From positions 3,720,001-3,784,000 of the forward strand of contig NZ_CP035704.1 in NCBI RefSeq assembly GCF_004168365.1: a DNA stretch of 64,000 nt, given 5' to 3'. The notes under the pieces were generated by a model that was not told the DNA's origin, made no database searches, and was given only the letters and a program-made list of their open reading frames with translations. Below are positions 27,739 to 37,035 of the stretch, in pieces. The position numbers and the translations under genes are program-made. This DNA is from Pseudolysobacter antarcticus. GTDB lineage: Bacteria; Pseudomonadota; Gammaproteobacteria; Xanthomonadales; Rhodanobacteraceae. Position 1 is the first letter of the stretch. The number at the start of each line of letters is the position of its first letter.

Positions 27739-28311
27739 ATGCACATGCCGCTTCGATCGATTTCCCTCGCGCTGCTGTCGACACTCTGCGTGATGCTGCC
27801 GCTGCCCACTCACGCCGATGCATTGAAGTCGGTGCACTTGAGCGGCAACGCGACCACACCGGTCGGCGAACGTCCGGCGCAACTGTATTTGTATTGCCAG
27901 CCCGACAAGAACGGCACGATCGGACTGGAACTCACTTTGCGTGATGCCGATGGCATCAAGGGATTTGATTTTGCGCCGTTCGAAGGCCCGGATGCACCGG
28001 CCGCAACAAAGGCGCTAAGCCATCTGCATGCGAGCGCTGGCAGCGACGACATCGATGCACAAATGGCCGCGAGCGGCTGGTACAGCGCCGAGATCACCGG
28101 CGGTTTTGTGTTCGGCCTGAACCAGATCACCGGCAAGCCCGGCAAGCTTGTCGACATCGTGCGGGTGCTCAGCAAACCGAATTCGCGATTGAGCTGGAAA
28201 CAGCAAAGCTACGTCGAAACCGACGTGCCGCTGGACGCGCGTTTCAGCATCGCCGACGCGACCGCGCAACATATCCGTGAAACCGTTGCGGCGTGTTTGC
28301 CCGCGCATTGA
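27739..28311 (+). CDS. small secreted protein of unknown function
   Basis: 190 residues. Signal peptide in residues 1-26 (ISLALLSTLCVMLPLPTHADA), then a mature domain without a motif I recognise. Cysteines are few (one in LYLYCQPDKNG, one near the end in AACLPAH), compatible with a single disulphide. Probably periplasmic. Ends in a terminator whose stem begins at the stop codon, so it is the last gene of its transcript. Confidence 0.75.
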   Translation: MHMPLRSISLALLSTLCVMLPLPTHADALKSVHLSGNATTPVGERPAQLYLYCQPDKNGTIGLELTLRDADGIKGFDFAPFEGPDAPAATKALSHLHASAGSDDIDAQMAASGWYSAEITGGFVFGLNQITGKPGKLVDIVRVLSKPNSRLSWKQQSYVETDVPLDARFSIADATAQHIRETVAACLPAH

Positions 28312-28331
28312 GCCCGCGTGGCGGGTTTTTC
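28311..28331 (+). terminator. rho-independent terminator
   Basis: Stem CCCGC / GCGGG with a 3-nt loop, extended by a GU and an AU pair, followed by TTTTTCT. It begins in the TGA of the preceding secreted-protein gene. Confidence 0.85.
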
Positions 28332-28588
28332 TCGCTTGATTAGCTGACCACAAATATCCAGTCGCACCGACGCGCTTGCAGCTCAATTATCGAGCGCGCC
28401 AATGTCAGCGCGCGTAAACCCTCGCGACCACTTGTGCATCGAATGCGACGATGTTTGAAATCAAACTGCGCAGTCGCTACGCACGACTTCCTGTCGCAAA
28501 AACGTCGAGCTAAAGATCGCGCGCGACCTGCGCCCTGGCCTCGCTCGCCGGTAAAATATGCAGCGCAATATTCATCAAGGAGATCGCT

Positions 28589-30034
28589 TTGAGAACCGCC
28601 AATGTGATCGCATCTCGCATCAATGCACATGGTAGAAACCGCATTGATTTCGCGCCCGCCTGCCGCCCGATAATGCGACTGATATTGGTCTTGCTCGCCA
28701 CGTTTTTCGGCGCATCCGCTTTTGCGCAAACCGCACCATCGCAACCGCCGCTAGTGACTGCGTTTGTCGCCGTGAACGTGGTGCCGATGGATTCCAAACG
28801 CGTGCTGTCGCGGCAAACTGTGCTGGTCGAAAACGGCAAGATCACCGCGATCGGTACATCGTTGCCGCTGCCGAAAAATGCGCAGGTAATCGACGGCCAC
28901 GGCAGCGCCTTCCTGTCGCCGGGCCTCGCCGACATGCACACCCATTCCGACACACGTGCGGACCTGCTGGTCTACCTCGCCAACGGCGTGACCACGGTGC
29001 TGAACATGGGCGGCGCGAGCAGCGATTTCATGGATCATGCGCGGCTCGCCAGCAACAGCGGCAAGATTCCGGGGCCGCATGTGTATGCTAGTTTTCGAGT
29101 CGACGGCTCGGCGCAGTATGGCCAATTCATCGTCACCACCGCAGACGAAGCGCGCTGGATCGTGCGCCTTGCCAAGACCAACGGTTACGACTTCATCAAG
29201 GTCTACAACAACCTCTCGCCGGAGTGTTTTCAGGCGCTGGTCGATGAGGGTCGAGCGCAGCACATTGCCATCGTCGGCCACGGCGTGACCCAGGTCGGGC
29301 TGGAGCGTCAACTTGCGGCCGGACAGGTGCTCGTCGCGCATGCGGAAGAGTTTCTTTACACGACGTTTGCGCATCCGAACGATAACAACGATAGCGTGCC
29401 GAATCCCGATCAGATTCCCGCGGCGATCGCCTTCATCAAACGCTATCGCGCCTTCGTTACCGCCGACCTGAATACCTACTCGACAATTGCCCGGCAATGG
29501 GGGAAACCCGACGTGGTCGAGGGCTTTCTGCAGATGCCCGAAACGCGCTACCTGTCGCCGGATCAGCGCATCGAATGGCGGGCCGAGGATTATGTCCGGC
29601 GCAAAGGTGATCTCAGCGCAAAGCTGAATTTTCTGAAACGCTTCACCAAGGACATGAGTGATGCCGGTGTCGCGCTCGTGGCCGGCACCGACGCGCCGAG
29701 TATTCCTGGTCTGGTTCCGGGTTTTTCGCTGCACGACGATCTCGCCGCGTTGGAGCAGGCCGGCCTTGATCGTTATCACGCGTTGGCAGCGGCCACGCGC
29801 ACGCCCGGAGAATTGATTCACCGCTCGATCCCCGCTGCTGAACCCTTTGGCACCGTCACGCTCGGCAATCGCGCCGATCTGATCCTGTCGGAAAAAAATC
29901 CTCTTGAGGATCTTTCCACGTTGCGCAAGCCACTCGGTGTGATGGCGAATGGCAAGTGGTATGCGCGTAACGATCTGCACGCGCTGCTGGATCAGGTAGC
30001 AGCAAAATACGACAGCGCTTTCTTGCACAAATAA
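28589..30034 (+). CDS. secreted metal-dependent amidohydrolase
   Basis: Imidazolonepropionase/prolidase-type amidohydrolase, 481 residues from TTG 28589. Zinc motif DMHTHSD, probable carboxylated Lys in DFIKVYNN, His in IVGHGVT and VLVAHAEE, and Asp in VAGTDAPS; C-terminal LGNRADLILSEKNPLEDL closes the composite beta domain. The start is ambiguous: TTG 28589 has a fine AAGGAG upstream but gives a 28-residue n-region before the signal peptide, whereas ATG 28673 opens the signal peptide directly (MRLILVLLATFFGASAFAQ) without a ribosome site. Exported by signal; substrate (peptide or amide) unknown. Confidence 0.88.
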   Translation: MRTANVIASRINAHGRNRIDFAPACRPIMRLILVLLATFFGASAFAQTAPSQPPLVTAFVAVNVVPMDSKRVLSRQTVLVENGKITAIGTSLPLPKNAQVIDGHGSAFLSPGLADMHTHSDTRADLLVYLANGVTTVLNMGGASSDFMDHARLASNSGKIPGPHVYASFRVDGSAQYGQFIVTTADEARWIVRLAKTNGYDFIKVYNNLSPECFQALVDEGRAQHIAIVGHGVTQVGLERQLAAGQVLVAHAEEFLYTTFAHPNDNNDSVPNPDQIPAAIAFIKRYRAFVTADLNTYSTIARQWGKPDVVEGFLQMPETRYLSPDQRIEWRAEDYVRRKGDLSAKLNFLKRFTKDMSDAGVALVAGTDAPSIPGLVPGFSLHDDLAALEQAGLDRYHALAAATRTPGELIHRSIPAAEPFGTVTLGNRADLILSEKNPLEDLSTLRKPLGVMANGKWYARNDLHALLDQVAAKYDSAFLHK

Positions 30035-30071
30035 CCTGCCGCGCGAGTTAGAAAAAGCGCCGTATGTTTCG

Positions 30072-30428
30072 TCAGCTTTCCACCGCAAGCTTGAGTTTCA
30101 GCAGCGCGAGATTCCATTGCTGCGCGATGGTTTCGAGGGCGCGACGCGCCTCGTCCACGCGTGTCGGCTCGAACTCCCACAAGCGCTCGCGCCCGAGCTT
30201 GGTGTTGTGTACCAGCCCCGCATCGGCAAGCACGTGCAGATGTTTGGTAACGGCCTGGCGCGTGATGTCAGTGCCGTCGGTAAGTTGTGTAATCGACATC
30301 GCGCCGCCGGCGCACAGCACTGCGACCAGCCGCAACCGCGTCGCATCACCGAGCGCTGCAAAGATCGGGGCAGATTTTTGCAGCGCGCGATTGTGCACCG
30401 CGGCGGTTTGAGCGGAAACATTTTTCAT
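30072..30428 (-). CDS. ArsR-family transcriptional regulator
   Basis: 118-residue winged-helix repressor. HTH readable as RLRLVAVLCAGGAMSITQL and ITRQAVTKHLHVLADAGLV (about 30-75). No metal-binding CxC is present, so it belongs to the non-metal subgroup commonly paired with an SRPBCC/AHSA1 gene. It lies 35 nt downstream of the SRPBCC gene in one operon, and a perfect inverted repeat upstream of that operon is the obvious operator candidate. Confidence 0.92.
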   Translation of the reverse strand: MKNVSAQTAAVHNRALQKSAPIFAALGDATRLRLVAVLCAGGAMSITQLTDGTDITRQAVTKHLHVLADAGLVHNTKLGRERLWEFEPTRVDEARRALETIAQQWNLALLKLKLAVES

Positions 30429-30463
30429 CGCGGATTTTTCATTGTCGTGAGGATGCGCCCGCG

Positions 30464-30925
30464 CTAGTTCCTGGCGACATGGGACTCGATATTTTTCATC
30501 TGCTGCGCCCAGCCGTTGCTGTTCATGCGGAATGCTTCGGCGCGACGTGCCGCCGGAATCTGGTCGAACCCGGTTTCGACTACGCTGAGCAACACGCCGC
30601 CGTCTACGTCCTTGAGTTCGAACACCACCAGCGTGGTCGGCTCCTGCGAATAATCCACCGATTGATCAATCGCGGCCGGATGCCAGCGCCACGCCAGCAA
30701 ATGTTCTGGCTCAACACGCTCGATCAGTATTTCAAAAGTAAGATGATCGTAGCCCGGATGGGTGATGCGGCCCTGCACCGGCTGGCCCGCGCTGAAGTGG
30801 GCGCCAGCGAAGTCGATGCCGAACCATTTGCCAAATTCCTCGGCGTTGGACAGCGCCCGCCACACTTTTGCACGCGGTGCCTTGAGCAGGATTTTGCATT
30901 CGATACGATCAGTGGATGTGTTCAT
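30464..30925 (-). CDS. SRPBCC (AHSA1/START-like) domain protein
   Basis: 153 residues, one hydrophobic-pocket fold: N-terminal IECKILLKAPRAKVWRALSN, central GRITHPGYDHLTFEIL, LAWRWHPA, and C-terminal GWAQQMKNIESHV helix. Members paired with ArsR regulators are thought to bind small hydrophobic ligands, possibly as a sensor or detoxification partner; the ligand is unknown. ATG 30925 has TAGGAG upstream. First gene of the operon with the ArsR gene. Confidence 0.9.
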   Translation of the reverse strand: MNTSTDRIECKILLKAPRAKVWRALSNAEEFGKWFGIDFAGAHFSAGQPVQGRITHPGYDHLTFEILIERVEPEHLLAWRWHPAAIDQSVDYSQEPTTLVVFELKDVDGGVLLSVVETGFDQIPAARRAEAFRMNSNGWAQQMKNIESHVARN

Positions 30926-30976
30926 GGGTAACTCCTATACGCAACCGTGAAGCTGCATGTTAAATCCACCCGAAAA

Positions 30977-31002
30977 TAAATGCAACTCAATAGTTGCATT
31001 TA
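30977..31002. promoter_or_regulatory. candidate ArsR operator (perfect 11-bp inverted repeat)
   Basis: TAAATGCAACT-N4-AGTTGCATTTA, 52 nt upstream of the SRPBCC start. Perfect symmetry, AT-rich and in the promoter region, as expected for a dimeric winged-helix repressor encoded in the same operon. Confidence 0.7.
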
Positions 31003-31132
31003 CGCGATACACGCTCGATCGATCGATCGGAAACTCAGGAATATTCGGCACCGCACGCGGTTTATATCGACCACGAATCGACACCCCAAGCTGCGTAATG
31101 CAGCCTGGGCAACCCATTCAATCCGCGCCGAT

Positions 31133-31960
31133 TTATGCCTTGTCGTTTGAGAGATTACTGAGCATGCCTACACGCATGATGATCTCGTGCAATGCATCCA
31201 GTCCATCGAACAACGCGGCTGGACCCGGCTGCAAAATAATCGGTGATTTGATCTCGTACAGATCACCGTTGCGTACCGCCGGAATCACATCCCAGCCTGC
31301 ACGCGCGGCGACTTTATCCGGCCGAAATTTCTTGCCGCACCATGAGCCGATGATGATCTGCGGCGCACGGCGGATCACCTCATTTGAGTCGGCGATGATG
31401 CGCGCGCGACCGAGCGATTCTGCGGCGAGCTCGGGAAAAATATCGTCACCGCCGGCGATCCGCACAAGTTCCGCGACCCAGCGAATCGCACTGATCGGCG
31501 GCTCGTCCCACTCTTCGAAATACACGCTCGGACGCTGCGGCAAACGCGCGGCGGCGATTTGAATATCGGCGATATGTTGCTCGGCTTGGCACGCGAGTTC
31601 ATCAGCCCGCGCATACGCACCGACCATGGCACCAAGGCGCCGGATCAGCGCGATGATTTCGTCGACCGAACGATGATTGGTCACCCAGACTTCGATGCCG
31701 CACTTGATCAGCGCCGCGGCAATGTCGGCCTGCATGTCGGAAAATCCGATCACGAGATCCGGCTGCAACGCGACGATCTCGCCGATCTTCGCGCTGATGA
31801 ACGCCGAGACTTTGGGTTTCTCGCGACGCGCGCGCGGCGGGCGCACGGTGAAACCCGAAATGCCGACAATACGATCCTGCTCGCCGATGCTGTAGAGAAT
31901 CTCGGTCGTTTCCTCAGTCAGGCAAACGATGCGTTTTGGAAACGGATCTGACGTGCTCAC
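31133..31960 (-). CDS. BtuF-like cobalamin/metal-binding protein without signal peptide
   Basis: 275 residues from GTG 31960, overlapping the pdxH stop by 4 nt; a TTG at 31984 is an alternative. Periplasmic-binding-protein fold of the BtuF/FhuD type: [53 protein letters not shown] and [11 protein letters not shown]. No signal peptide or lipobox, so it is not an ordinary transporter component; no BtuCD genes are nearby. A cytoplasmic corrinoid or metallo-ligand role is inference. Confidence 0.82.
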   Translation of the reverse strand: MSTSDPFPKRIVCLTEETTEILYSIGEQDRIVGISGFTVRPPRARREKPKVSAFISAKIGEIVALQPDLVIGFSDMQADIAAALIKCGIEVWVTNHRSVDEIIALIRRLGAMVGAYARADELACQAEQHIADIQIAAARLPQRPSVYFEEWDEPPISAIRWVAELVRIAGGDDIFPELAAESLGRARIIADSNEVIRRAPQIIIGSWCGKKFRPDKVAARAGWDVIPAVRNGDLYEIKSPIILQPGPAALFDGLDALHEIIMRVGMLSNLSNDKA

Positions 31961-32547
31961 GGGTACAACAAACGCTGACTCCAACGGCTATCGCAATATT
32001 CATGTCGCACGCGTTCGTGCAGGCGGAATTTCGCGCCGTACCAGAATTCGACCATGTCAGGCACGAGTCGATAACCACCCCAGTTCGGCGGGCGCGGCAC
32101 ATCCGCCCCGGCAAAACGTTTTTCGAATACGGCGATGCGCGCTTCGAGATCGCCGCGCGCATTCAGCGTCTGCGATTGCAGCGATGCCCACGCACCGATC
32201 TGGCTACCGCGCGGACGATACGCAAAATACGCATCGGATTCGGCATCGCTGGCTTTTTCGACAACACCTTCGATACGCACCTGCACCTGATCGCGCAGGG
32301 TTTTCCAGAGCAGGCACAAGGCCGCATTGTCATGCGCCGCGAGCTGCGCGCCCTTGATGCTGTCGTAATTGCTGTGAAACACAAAACCGCGCTCGTCGAA
32401 ACTTTTCAGCAACACGATGCGTGCCGAAATACGACCGGCCGCATCGGCAGTCGCGAGCGTCATCGCGGTCGGCTCGGGTTCACCGACAGTCTTGGCTTCG
32501 TCGAGCAGATTGCGAAAAGTGACGAGAATTTCCGGCGTCAGCGCCAT
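31957..32547 (-). CDS. pdxH: pyridoxamine 5'-phosphate oxidase
   Basis: FMN enzyme making pyridoxal phosphate. 196 residues. Motifs: [21 protein letters not shown] (read as two adjacent strands), [49 protein letters not shown] and RLHERVRHE with the phosphate/FMN contacts. C-terminus WSQRLLYP fits the family. ATG 32547 has GAGGAA upstream. Overlaps the BtuF-like gene by 4 nt. With yggS, this is the second B6-related gene in the window. Confidence 0.95.
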   Translation of the reverse strand: MALTPEILVTFRNLLDEAKTVGEPEPTAMTLATADAAGRISARIVLLKSFDERGFVFHSNYDSIKGAQLAAHDNAALCLLWKTLRDQVQVRIEGVVEKASDAESDAYFAYRPRGSQIGAWASLQSQTLNARGDLEARIAVFEKRFAGADVPRPPNWGGYRLVPDMVEFWYGAKFRLHERVRHEYCDSRWSQRLLYP

Positions 32548-32608
32548 GCGTATTCCTCATGGAAAAAGAAATACATTGTGCGGCAAATCGCGCGCGCTAT
32601 CCAATCTG

Positions 32609-34147
32609 CTAAGCCGTTGCGACCACACGCTGGATGGTGCCGAGAAACTGCTCGACATTAAGCGGCTTGGTCAGAAAATCATCGCAGCCGGCAGCCATCG
32701 CCACTTTCCGTGCGCGCTCCGTGGCGTTGGCTGAAAGCGTCACGATGCGGCCGGCATAGCCTTGTGCACGCAGGCGCTGCACCGCGTCGTTGCCGGAGAT
32801 ACCGGGCAACTCGACATCCATCAGCAACAGATCCGGAGCCTCGAGAAAAATCTGCGCAAGATCCGGCGCGACCTGATTCGCCATCGTCACGACAAAACCG
32901 AAATCCTCGAGCAAGGCCGCGAGCAAATCGGCGACGTCTGGATCGTCGTCGACGATCAATACACGCAAACCACGCTGACGATGTCGCGCACTCGTATCAG
33001 CATACGACACGGCCAGTGGTGCGGCCGTCACGCTCGGCAATGAAATATGGAAACGCGTACCGCAGCCGACTTCGGATTCCATGCGCAACTCGCCGTGCAT
33101 CTGCTGCACCAGCCTTTTGACGATCGACAGGCCAAGCCCCGCGCCTTTGCTGCCGTGCTGCGCGCCGTGATTGAACGGCTGGAAAATACGCTCGCGGAAT
33201 TCCTCTGGAATACCGATGCCGCTATCGCCAATTTCGATGGTCAGCACATTGTCGCGCCAGCTGATGTGCGCAGTGATTTTGCCGTGCTCGGTGTAGCGCA
33301 CCGCATTCGAAAGAAGGTTGATGAGAATCTGCTTGAGCTTCACCTCGTCGAGCTGCGGCAAACGCTGCTCACTGCTTTCAAGCTCGACCGAAAACTGCAG
33401 CGACTTTGCATCGGCCAAAGGCGCAAACATGCCACGCAGATCGCGCGCGAGTTCGACCAGATCGATACTGACCGGATTGACCAGCCCGCCGCCGGCTTCA
33501 CCGCGGCCGTACTCAAGCAGATTTTCTGCGAGCGTCGAAAGGTACATCGCGCTGCGGCGGATCACGCGCAAGGCGCGCGCGCTGGGCGAATCGACAGCGT
33601 GCTGTTGTTCGAGCAAATGCAGGTGTCCAAAGATCGCCGTGAGCGGCGTGCGGAAATCGTGCGACAAGGTCGCGATCAGCGCACTTTTCAGGGCATTCGC
33701 TTCTTCGAGTCGTGCCTGCTGGCGTTCGAGTTGTTCGCGGATGCGACGCAGGTTGACGATCGCGCGAGTCTTGTTATGGTTCGCCAGCGCGGCCTCGTTG
33801 CCGGCTTGCTGCAGCATCTGCTGGCGCTGAAATTCTTCGCTCGCATCGAGCAGCAAAACATGCAGGATTTCGCCTTCAGGAATCAGATGTACATGCGCAT
33901 GTTGACCGTTGCCGAGCTCGACGAACGGCACGTCGGCACGCTCGTCGATTGGCATGCCGATGAACAAATCCTGCAACATCGCGATGCTGTTTTCCGGCTG
34001 CGTTGTATCGATGCCGAAATGTTCCGCATCACCGTGTATTTCGCAAAGTTGCCAGTCATGATCGAAATCGAGCACCAGCGGTCGCGCACGATCGCGCAGA
34101 AGATTGCCGAGATAAGTTTCAACAACGCTTGGCAGGACATCGTTCAT
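32609..34147 (-). CDS. cytoplasmic hybrid histidine kinase of the GTPase/OmpA module
   Basis: 512 residues from ATG 34147, overlapping the GTPase stop by 4 nt. N-terminal 110 residues resemble a PAS-like sensor (LDFDHDWQLCEIHGD ... EILHVLLLDAS), followed by a coiled coil, HisKA with His163 in TLSHDFRTPLTAIFGHL, HATPase with NLLSNAVRYTEHG, GDSGIGIPE and GAGLGLSIVKRL, and a C-terminal receiver with Asp444 in LLLMDVELPGISG and Lys in DFLTKPL. No membrane segment, so its input must come from a partner. The overlap with the small GTPase gene points to that protein or the OmpA-like protein as input. It may phosphorylate the response regulator that opens the operon. Confidence 0.92.
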   Translation of the reverse strand: MNDVLPSVVETYLGNLLRDRARPLVLDFDHDWQLCEIHGDAEHFGIDTTQPENSIAMLQDLFIGMPIDERADVPFVELGNGQHAHVHLIPEGEILHVLLLDASEEFQRQQMLQQAGNEAALANHNKTRAIVNLRRIREQLERQQARLEEANALKSALIATLSHDFRTPLTAIFGHLHLLEQQHAVDSPSARALRVIRRSAMYLSTLAENLLEYGRGEAGGGLVNPVSIDLVELARDLRGMFAPLADAKSLQFSVELESSEQRLPQLDEVKLKQILINLLSNAVRYTEHGKITAHISWRDNVLTIEIGDSGIGIPEEFRERIFQPFNHGAQHGSKGAGLGLSIVKRLVQQMHGELRMESEVGCGTRFHISLPSVTAAPLAVSYADTSARHRQRGLRVLIVDDDPDVADLLAALLEDFGFVVTMANQVAPDLAQIFLEAPDLLLMDVELPGISGNDAVQRLRAQGYAGRIVTLSANATERARKVAMAAGCDDFLTKPLNVEQFLGTIQRVVATA

Positions 34148-34641
34148 TGCGGCAATCGCTGCGCCAGTTCGATGAACGCCTGCTCCACACCCTCGCCGCT
34201 CAGCGCACTGGTGGTGACGACCGGCAGGATCTTGCGCAGCTCGGTGAGCGTGAGCTGCGACAACTCCCAACGCTGTTGCAGATCGCCCTTGTTGATGAGC
34301 AACACCACGGCCGGATCGTCGAGCACCTGGTTCGCTGCGCCGAGCAGATTCAACGCCACACGCAAGGTTTTTTCACGCGTGCCGTCGGCAACCACAAGCA
34401 GGCCGGTGGCGCCGCGCAGATAATTGCGATTGATGGTTTCCAGATCCTCGCAACCGGCGATATCCCACAGCACGAGTTTCAGCGCGCGATGCGGCAAGAT
34501 CACCTGCTTGCTGTCGACGCGCACGCCGACCGTGGTCAGGTAACGATCCGAAAATGTGTTGCGCACAAACCGTGCGACCAGGCTGGTTTTGCCGACACCG
34601 AAATCGCCGAGCATGCAGATTTTGTGCGCGCGTTCGCTCAT
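34144..34641 (-). CDS. Ras/Rab-like small GTPase
   Basis: 165 residues from ATG 34641, overlapping the OmpA-like gene stop by 4 nt. Complete G motifs: P-loop GDFGVGKTS (12-20), switch I Thr around YLTTVGV, DxxG in LWDIAGCED (60-63), NKGD (117-120) and SAL (145-147). Belongs to the prokaryotic Ras-superfamily (MglA/Rup/Rab-like). Cys64 occupies the position of Ras Gln61, which suggests slow intrinsic hydrolysis or a different GAP mechanism. Cytoplasmic molecular switch; target inferred to be the hybrid kinase or the OmpA-like protein. Confidence 0.93.
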   Translation of the reverse strand: MSERAHKICMLGDFGVGKTSLVARFVRNTFSDRYLTTVGVRVDSKQVILPHRALKLVLWDIAGCEDLETINRNYLRGATGLLVVADGTREKTLRVALNLLGAANQVLDDPAVVLLINKGDLQQRWELSQLTLTELRKILPVVTTSALSGEGVEQAFIELAQRLPQ

Positions 34642-36344
34642 CGCGCGGCATCCGCACCGATACTGACAAACACCGCCGCGGCGCGCAGCAAACGCTGCGC
34701 TTGCGGGAGCGTATCGGGGATGGCGGATGCGTGCAGACGATCCGCCGCAATTCCTTCGGCGATGAGTTTTTCGATCAGCCATGCCGCGCGTTTTTCGCGC
34801 AAAACACGATTGATCGTATCTTCGCCGAGCACGTCGGTCAGCCCATAAACATCGATATGGATTTCCAGTTTCAATTGCGCCGCGAGTATCAGCGCGTTTT
34901 TCAACTGACTCGTCAAGACGCTCAGCTCATCGGGATAGGCCGGATCGAGTTCGGTCTTGGCCAGCATCAAATGCACACGCAGATTGGCGATCGTTTTTAA
35001 CTGGTGATCGAGTTCGGCGCGCAAGGCTGCCGTGTTGTCCGGCGCAATGACATGGGTCGCATCGATCGCATTGATTCCGGCGATCCACGGCGCCCGCTCG
35101 CGCGCCGATGCGATCCATTCCGGCGTGGCGATGCCGCTGAGTTTTAACAGACCATGATCGAGTTCGAGCTGCAAATCCGGTGAGGGTTGCAGCAAGGTTT
35201 TTGCGCGTTTCAACGCCAGTGCAGGCGCGGCGGAAACAAACGGCTGAGTATCGATATCCAGCGTCACCGCACCGAGTTCGGCTTGGTCGATATCGGCTTG
35301 CAGCGGTTCCGCCACGGGATCGAGCAGACCATGAATATGCACTTCGCGATACGGTCTCGATTCGATTCCTGTCAACACAAATCCGGCGTGTGCGGACAAG
35401 TTCGTGCGCAAGTTTTCTATGCGCGCATGCCAGTGCGAACTGCGCCACCAATATGCAGCGATGCCAAGCACCAGCAACAACAGCAAAACCTTGACCGGCC
35501 AGTTGGCGGAGCGCGGTTTGCCAGCGGCGGCATTATCTGCAGTCGCGGCATGTTCCAGATCACCGATCGCGAACAATGTAGTAAAGGCTGGTGCGTGCGG
35601 ATCGCCATGATCGCGAATGCCGTGCCATTGCTCCAGCCGCTGTGCGAGTGCCGCCTGCAATGCCAGTGGCGGTGCGCCGCGGATAAAACATGCGAGGTTC
35701 GCGCGCGGCCCTTCGATCAGCCACAAAACATGCTCGCCGACGGTCGCGGAATTCAACGCGCTGTGGCTGTCGCGTGCGACCGAATCGTGGACAAAATCGT
35801 TGATCGCGCTGAGCATGCCCGCGACCGCATCGGCATCGATCGCGGGCAGATCCGGCGCCGATTCATGATGCAATACCAGACCGCTGCCGGGTTCGATCAA
35901 AAACACGTGATCGATATGAAATCGCAACAAGTGACGCAGCACCACTTGCGCGTACGGCACGCCGCTGCGTCGTGCCTCGATGCGCCAGCGCAAACCCTGC
36001 AAACTCAGACTGCTTTCGACCGCCTGATTGAGATTGCCGACCAAGTCGCGCATCGCTTCGGCGATCGCCTTGCGGATCGACGGGCCGATCACTGGAAACA
36101 GCGCATCGACGATACTTTGCGGCTGCTGCCGCACCGCCTCGGCGAGGGAACGTGACAGCGGTTTTACCAATGCATCGGCAATGCGACCGTCGTCGTTGTG
36201 CAATAAAGTGACCAATTCGGGCGGCAATCGCTCGAAGGTTTTTTCGTGTTTCTGCGCGACCTCATGCAGTTGCGCCTGCAGTTGCGCGAGTTGCGCCTGC
36301 TCATCGCTGAGCAGCAACTCCCGCAGGCGCTGGAAGTCGGGCAC
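34638..36344 (-). CDS. membrane protein with roadblock-like segment and OmpA-like C-terminus
   Basis: 568 residues. N-terminal helical/coiled-coil region (1-115, LLSDEQAQLAQLQAQLHEV); a segment at about 125-240 (HVFLIEPGSGLVLHH ... DADAVAGMLSAINDFV) that looks like a roadblock/LC7 domain, the fold of GTPase regulators such as MglB; one membrane helix at 281-300; a BON-like part (LLKLSGIATPEWIASAR); and a C-terminal OmpA/MotB-like domain (about 455-560, VYGLTD, NRVLREKRAAWLIEKL, AEGIAADRL), expected to face peptidoglycan. Topology N-in/C-out is inferred. Overlaps the GTPase gene by 4 nt. Roadblock assignment is by pattern only. Confidence 0.85.
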   Translation of the reverse strand: MPDFQRLRELLLSDEQAQLAQLQAQLHEVAQKHEKTFERLPPELVTLLHNDDGRIADALVKPLSRSLAEAVRQQPQSIVDALFPVIGPSIRKAIAEAMRDLVGNLNQAVESSLSLQGLRWRIEARRSGVPYAQVVLRHLLRFHIDHVFLIEPGSGLVLHHESAPDLPAIDADAVAGMLSAINDFVHDSVARDSHSALNSATVGEHVLWLIEGPRANLACFIRGAPPLALQAALAQRLEQWHGIRDHGDPHAPAFTTLFAIGDLEHAATADNAAAGKPRSANWPVKVLLLLLVLGIAAYWWRSSHWHARIENLRTNLSAHAGFVLTGIESRPYREVHIHGLLDPVAEPLQADIDQAELGAVTLDIDTQPFVSAAPALALKRAKTLLQPSPDLQLELDHGLLKLSGIATPEWIASARERAPWIAGINAIDATHVIAPDNTAALRAELDHQLKTIANLRVHLMLAKTELDPAYPDELSVLTSQLKNALILAAQLKLEIHIDVYGLTDVLGEDTINRVLREKRAAWLIEKLIAEGIAADRLHASAIPDTLPQAQRLLRAAAVFVSIGADAAR

Positions 36345-36365
36345 GGCCGCGGCCTCGTCGCGGAA

Positions 36366-36920
36366 TTATTTGCTGCGCGGCAGTTCGAACTCGCCCTTCA
36401 GGCGCATCGCGAACTCGGTGAACAATGCAGCGAGATCTTCGCGTCCGACTTTCTCCGCGCGCAGTTCGCGCTGCGCACGATTCAGTGCCGCATCGGCTTG
36501 GCTGGCTTGGTTGGTCAATGCCGTTTCAAGCTCGGCGTGACTGCTGTGCAGACGATCATTCAGCGCTTCGAGATCGTGCCCCAGGGTTTCAGCGGCCTTG
36601 TTGATTTCGCTGCGTTGCGTGCGTGCGGCTTCGAGCAGGCGCGACTCGAGACTATCGATCGCGCCGGTGCGATCACTCACCTCTTGGCGTTGCTGTCTAG
36701 TCAGTTTTTCGAGCTGGTCGGCGAGGCGTTTGTCGAGCGCAGCGAAACGCTTGTCGGCATCCTGGCGCAGACGTTCAAGTTCGCTTTCGAGCTGCTGGTG
36801 CAGCTCCTGGAAACGCTTCTCGTAATCGCGCATCTGACCGCCAAAAAGAATGTCGCGGATCTGCGTGACATTGTTCTCGTTGTCGGCGCTGCCATTGCTC
36901 TTGGGATTCTTGTCGGCCAT
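36366..36920 (-). CDS. coiled-coil protein of the GTPase/OmpA module
   Basis: 184 residues, almost entirely heptad-rich alpha-helix (EKRFQELHQQLESELERL and similar runs from about 28 to 155) with no signal peptide or membrane helix. Start MADKNPKSNG; C-terminal DLAALFTEFAMRLKGEF. ATG 36920 has AAGGAAA upstream. Lies 21 nt before the OmpA-like gene. Probably a cytoplasmic scaffold or spacer protein; function unknown. The segment NNVTQIRDILFGGQMRDYEKRF may be the family signature and would be the best search seed. Confidence 0.85.
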   Translation of the reverse strand: MADKNPKSNGSADNENNVTQIRDILFGGQMRDYEKRFQELHQQLESELERLRQDADKRFAALDKRLADQLEKLTRQQRQEVSDRTGAIDSLESRLLEAARTQRSEINKAAETLGHDLEALNDRLHSSHAELETALTNQASQADAALNRAQRELRAEKVGREDLAALFTEFAMRLKGEFELPRSK

Positions 36921-37035
36921 GTCGTTTTCCTTCTAGCACACGGATCGCGCCCGCATTCGGGCACCGCGCCGTCAATGGTATAACAAGCCTGCTTGGAACA
37001 CATGCCGGGAGCAATGCTCCACAACGCGAGTCTGG

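Noticed and set aside
28751-30088. 445-codon minus-strand open frame
   Set aside because: Shadow of the amidohydrolase, whose metal-binding motifs are on the plus strand.
31961-32000. Cobalamin riboswitch near the BtuF-like gene
   Set aside because: The gene overlaps pdxH by 4 nt, so there is no leader to hold a riboswitch.
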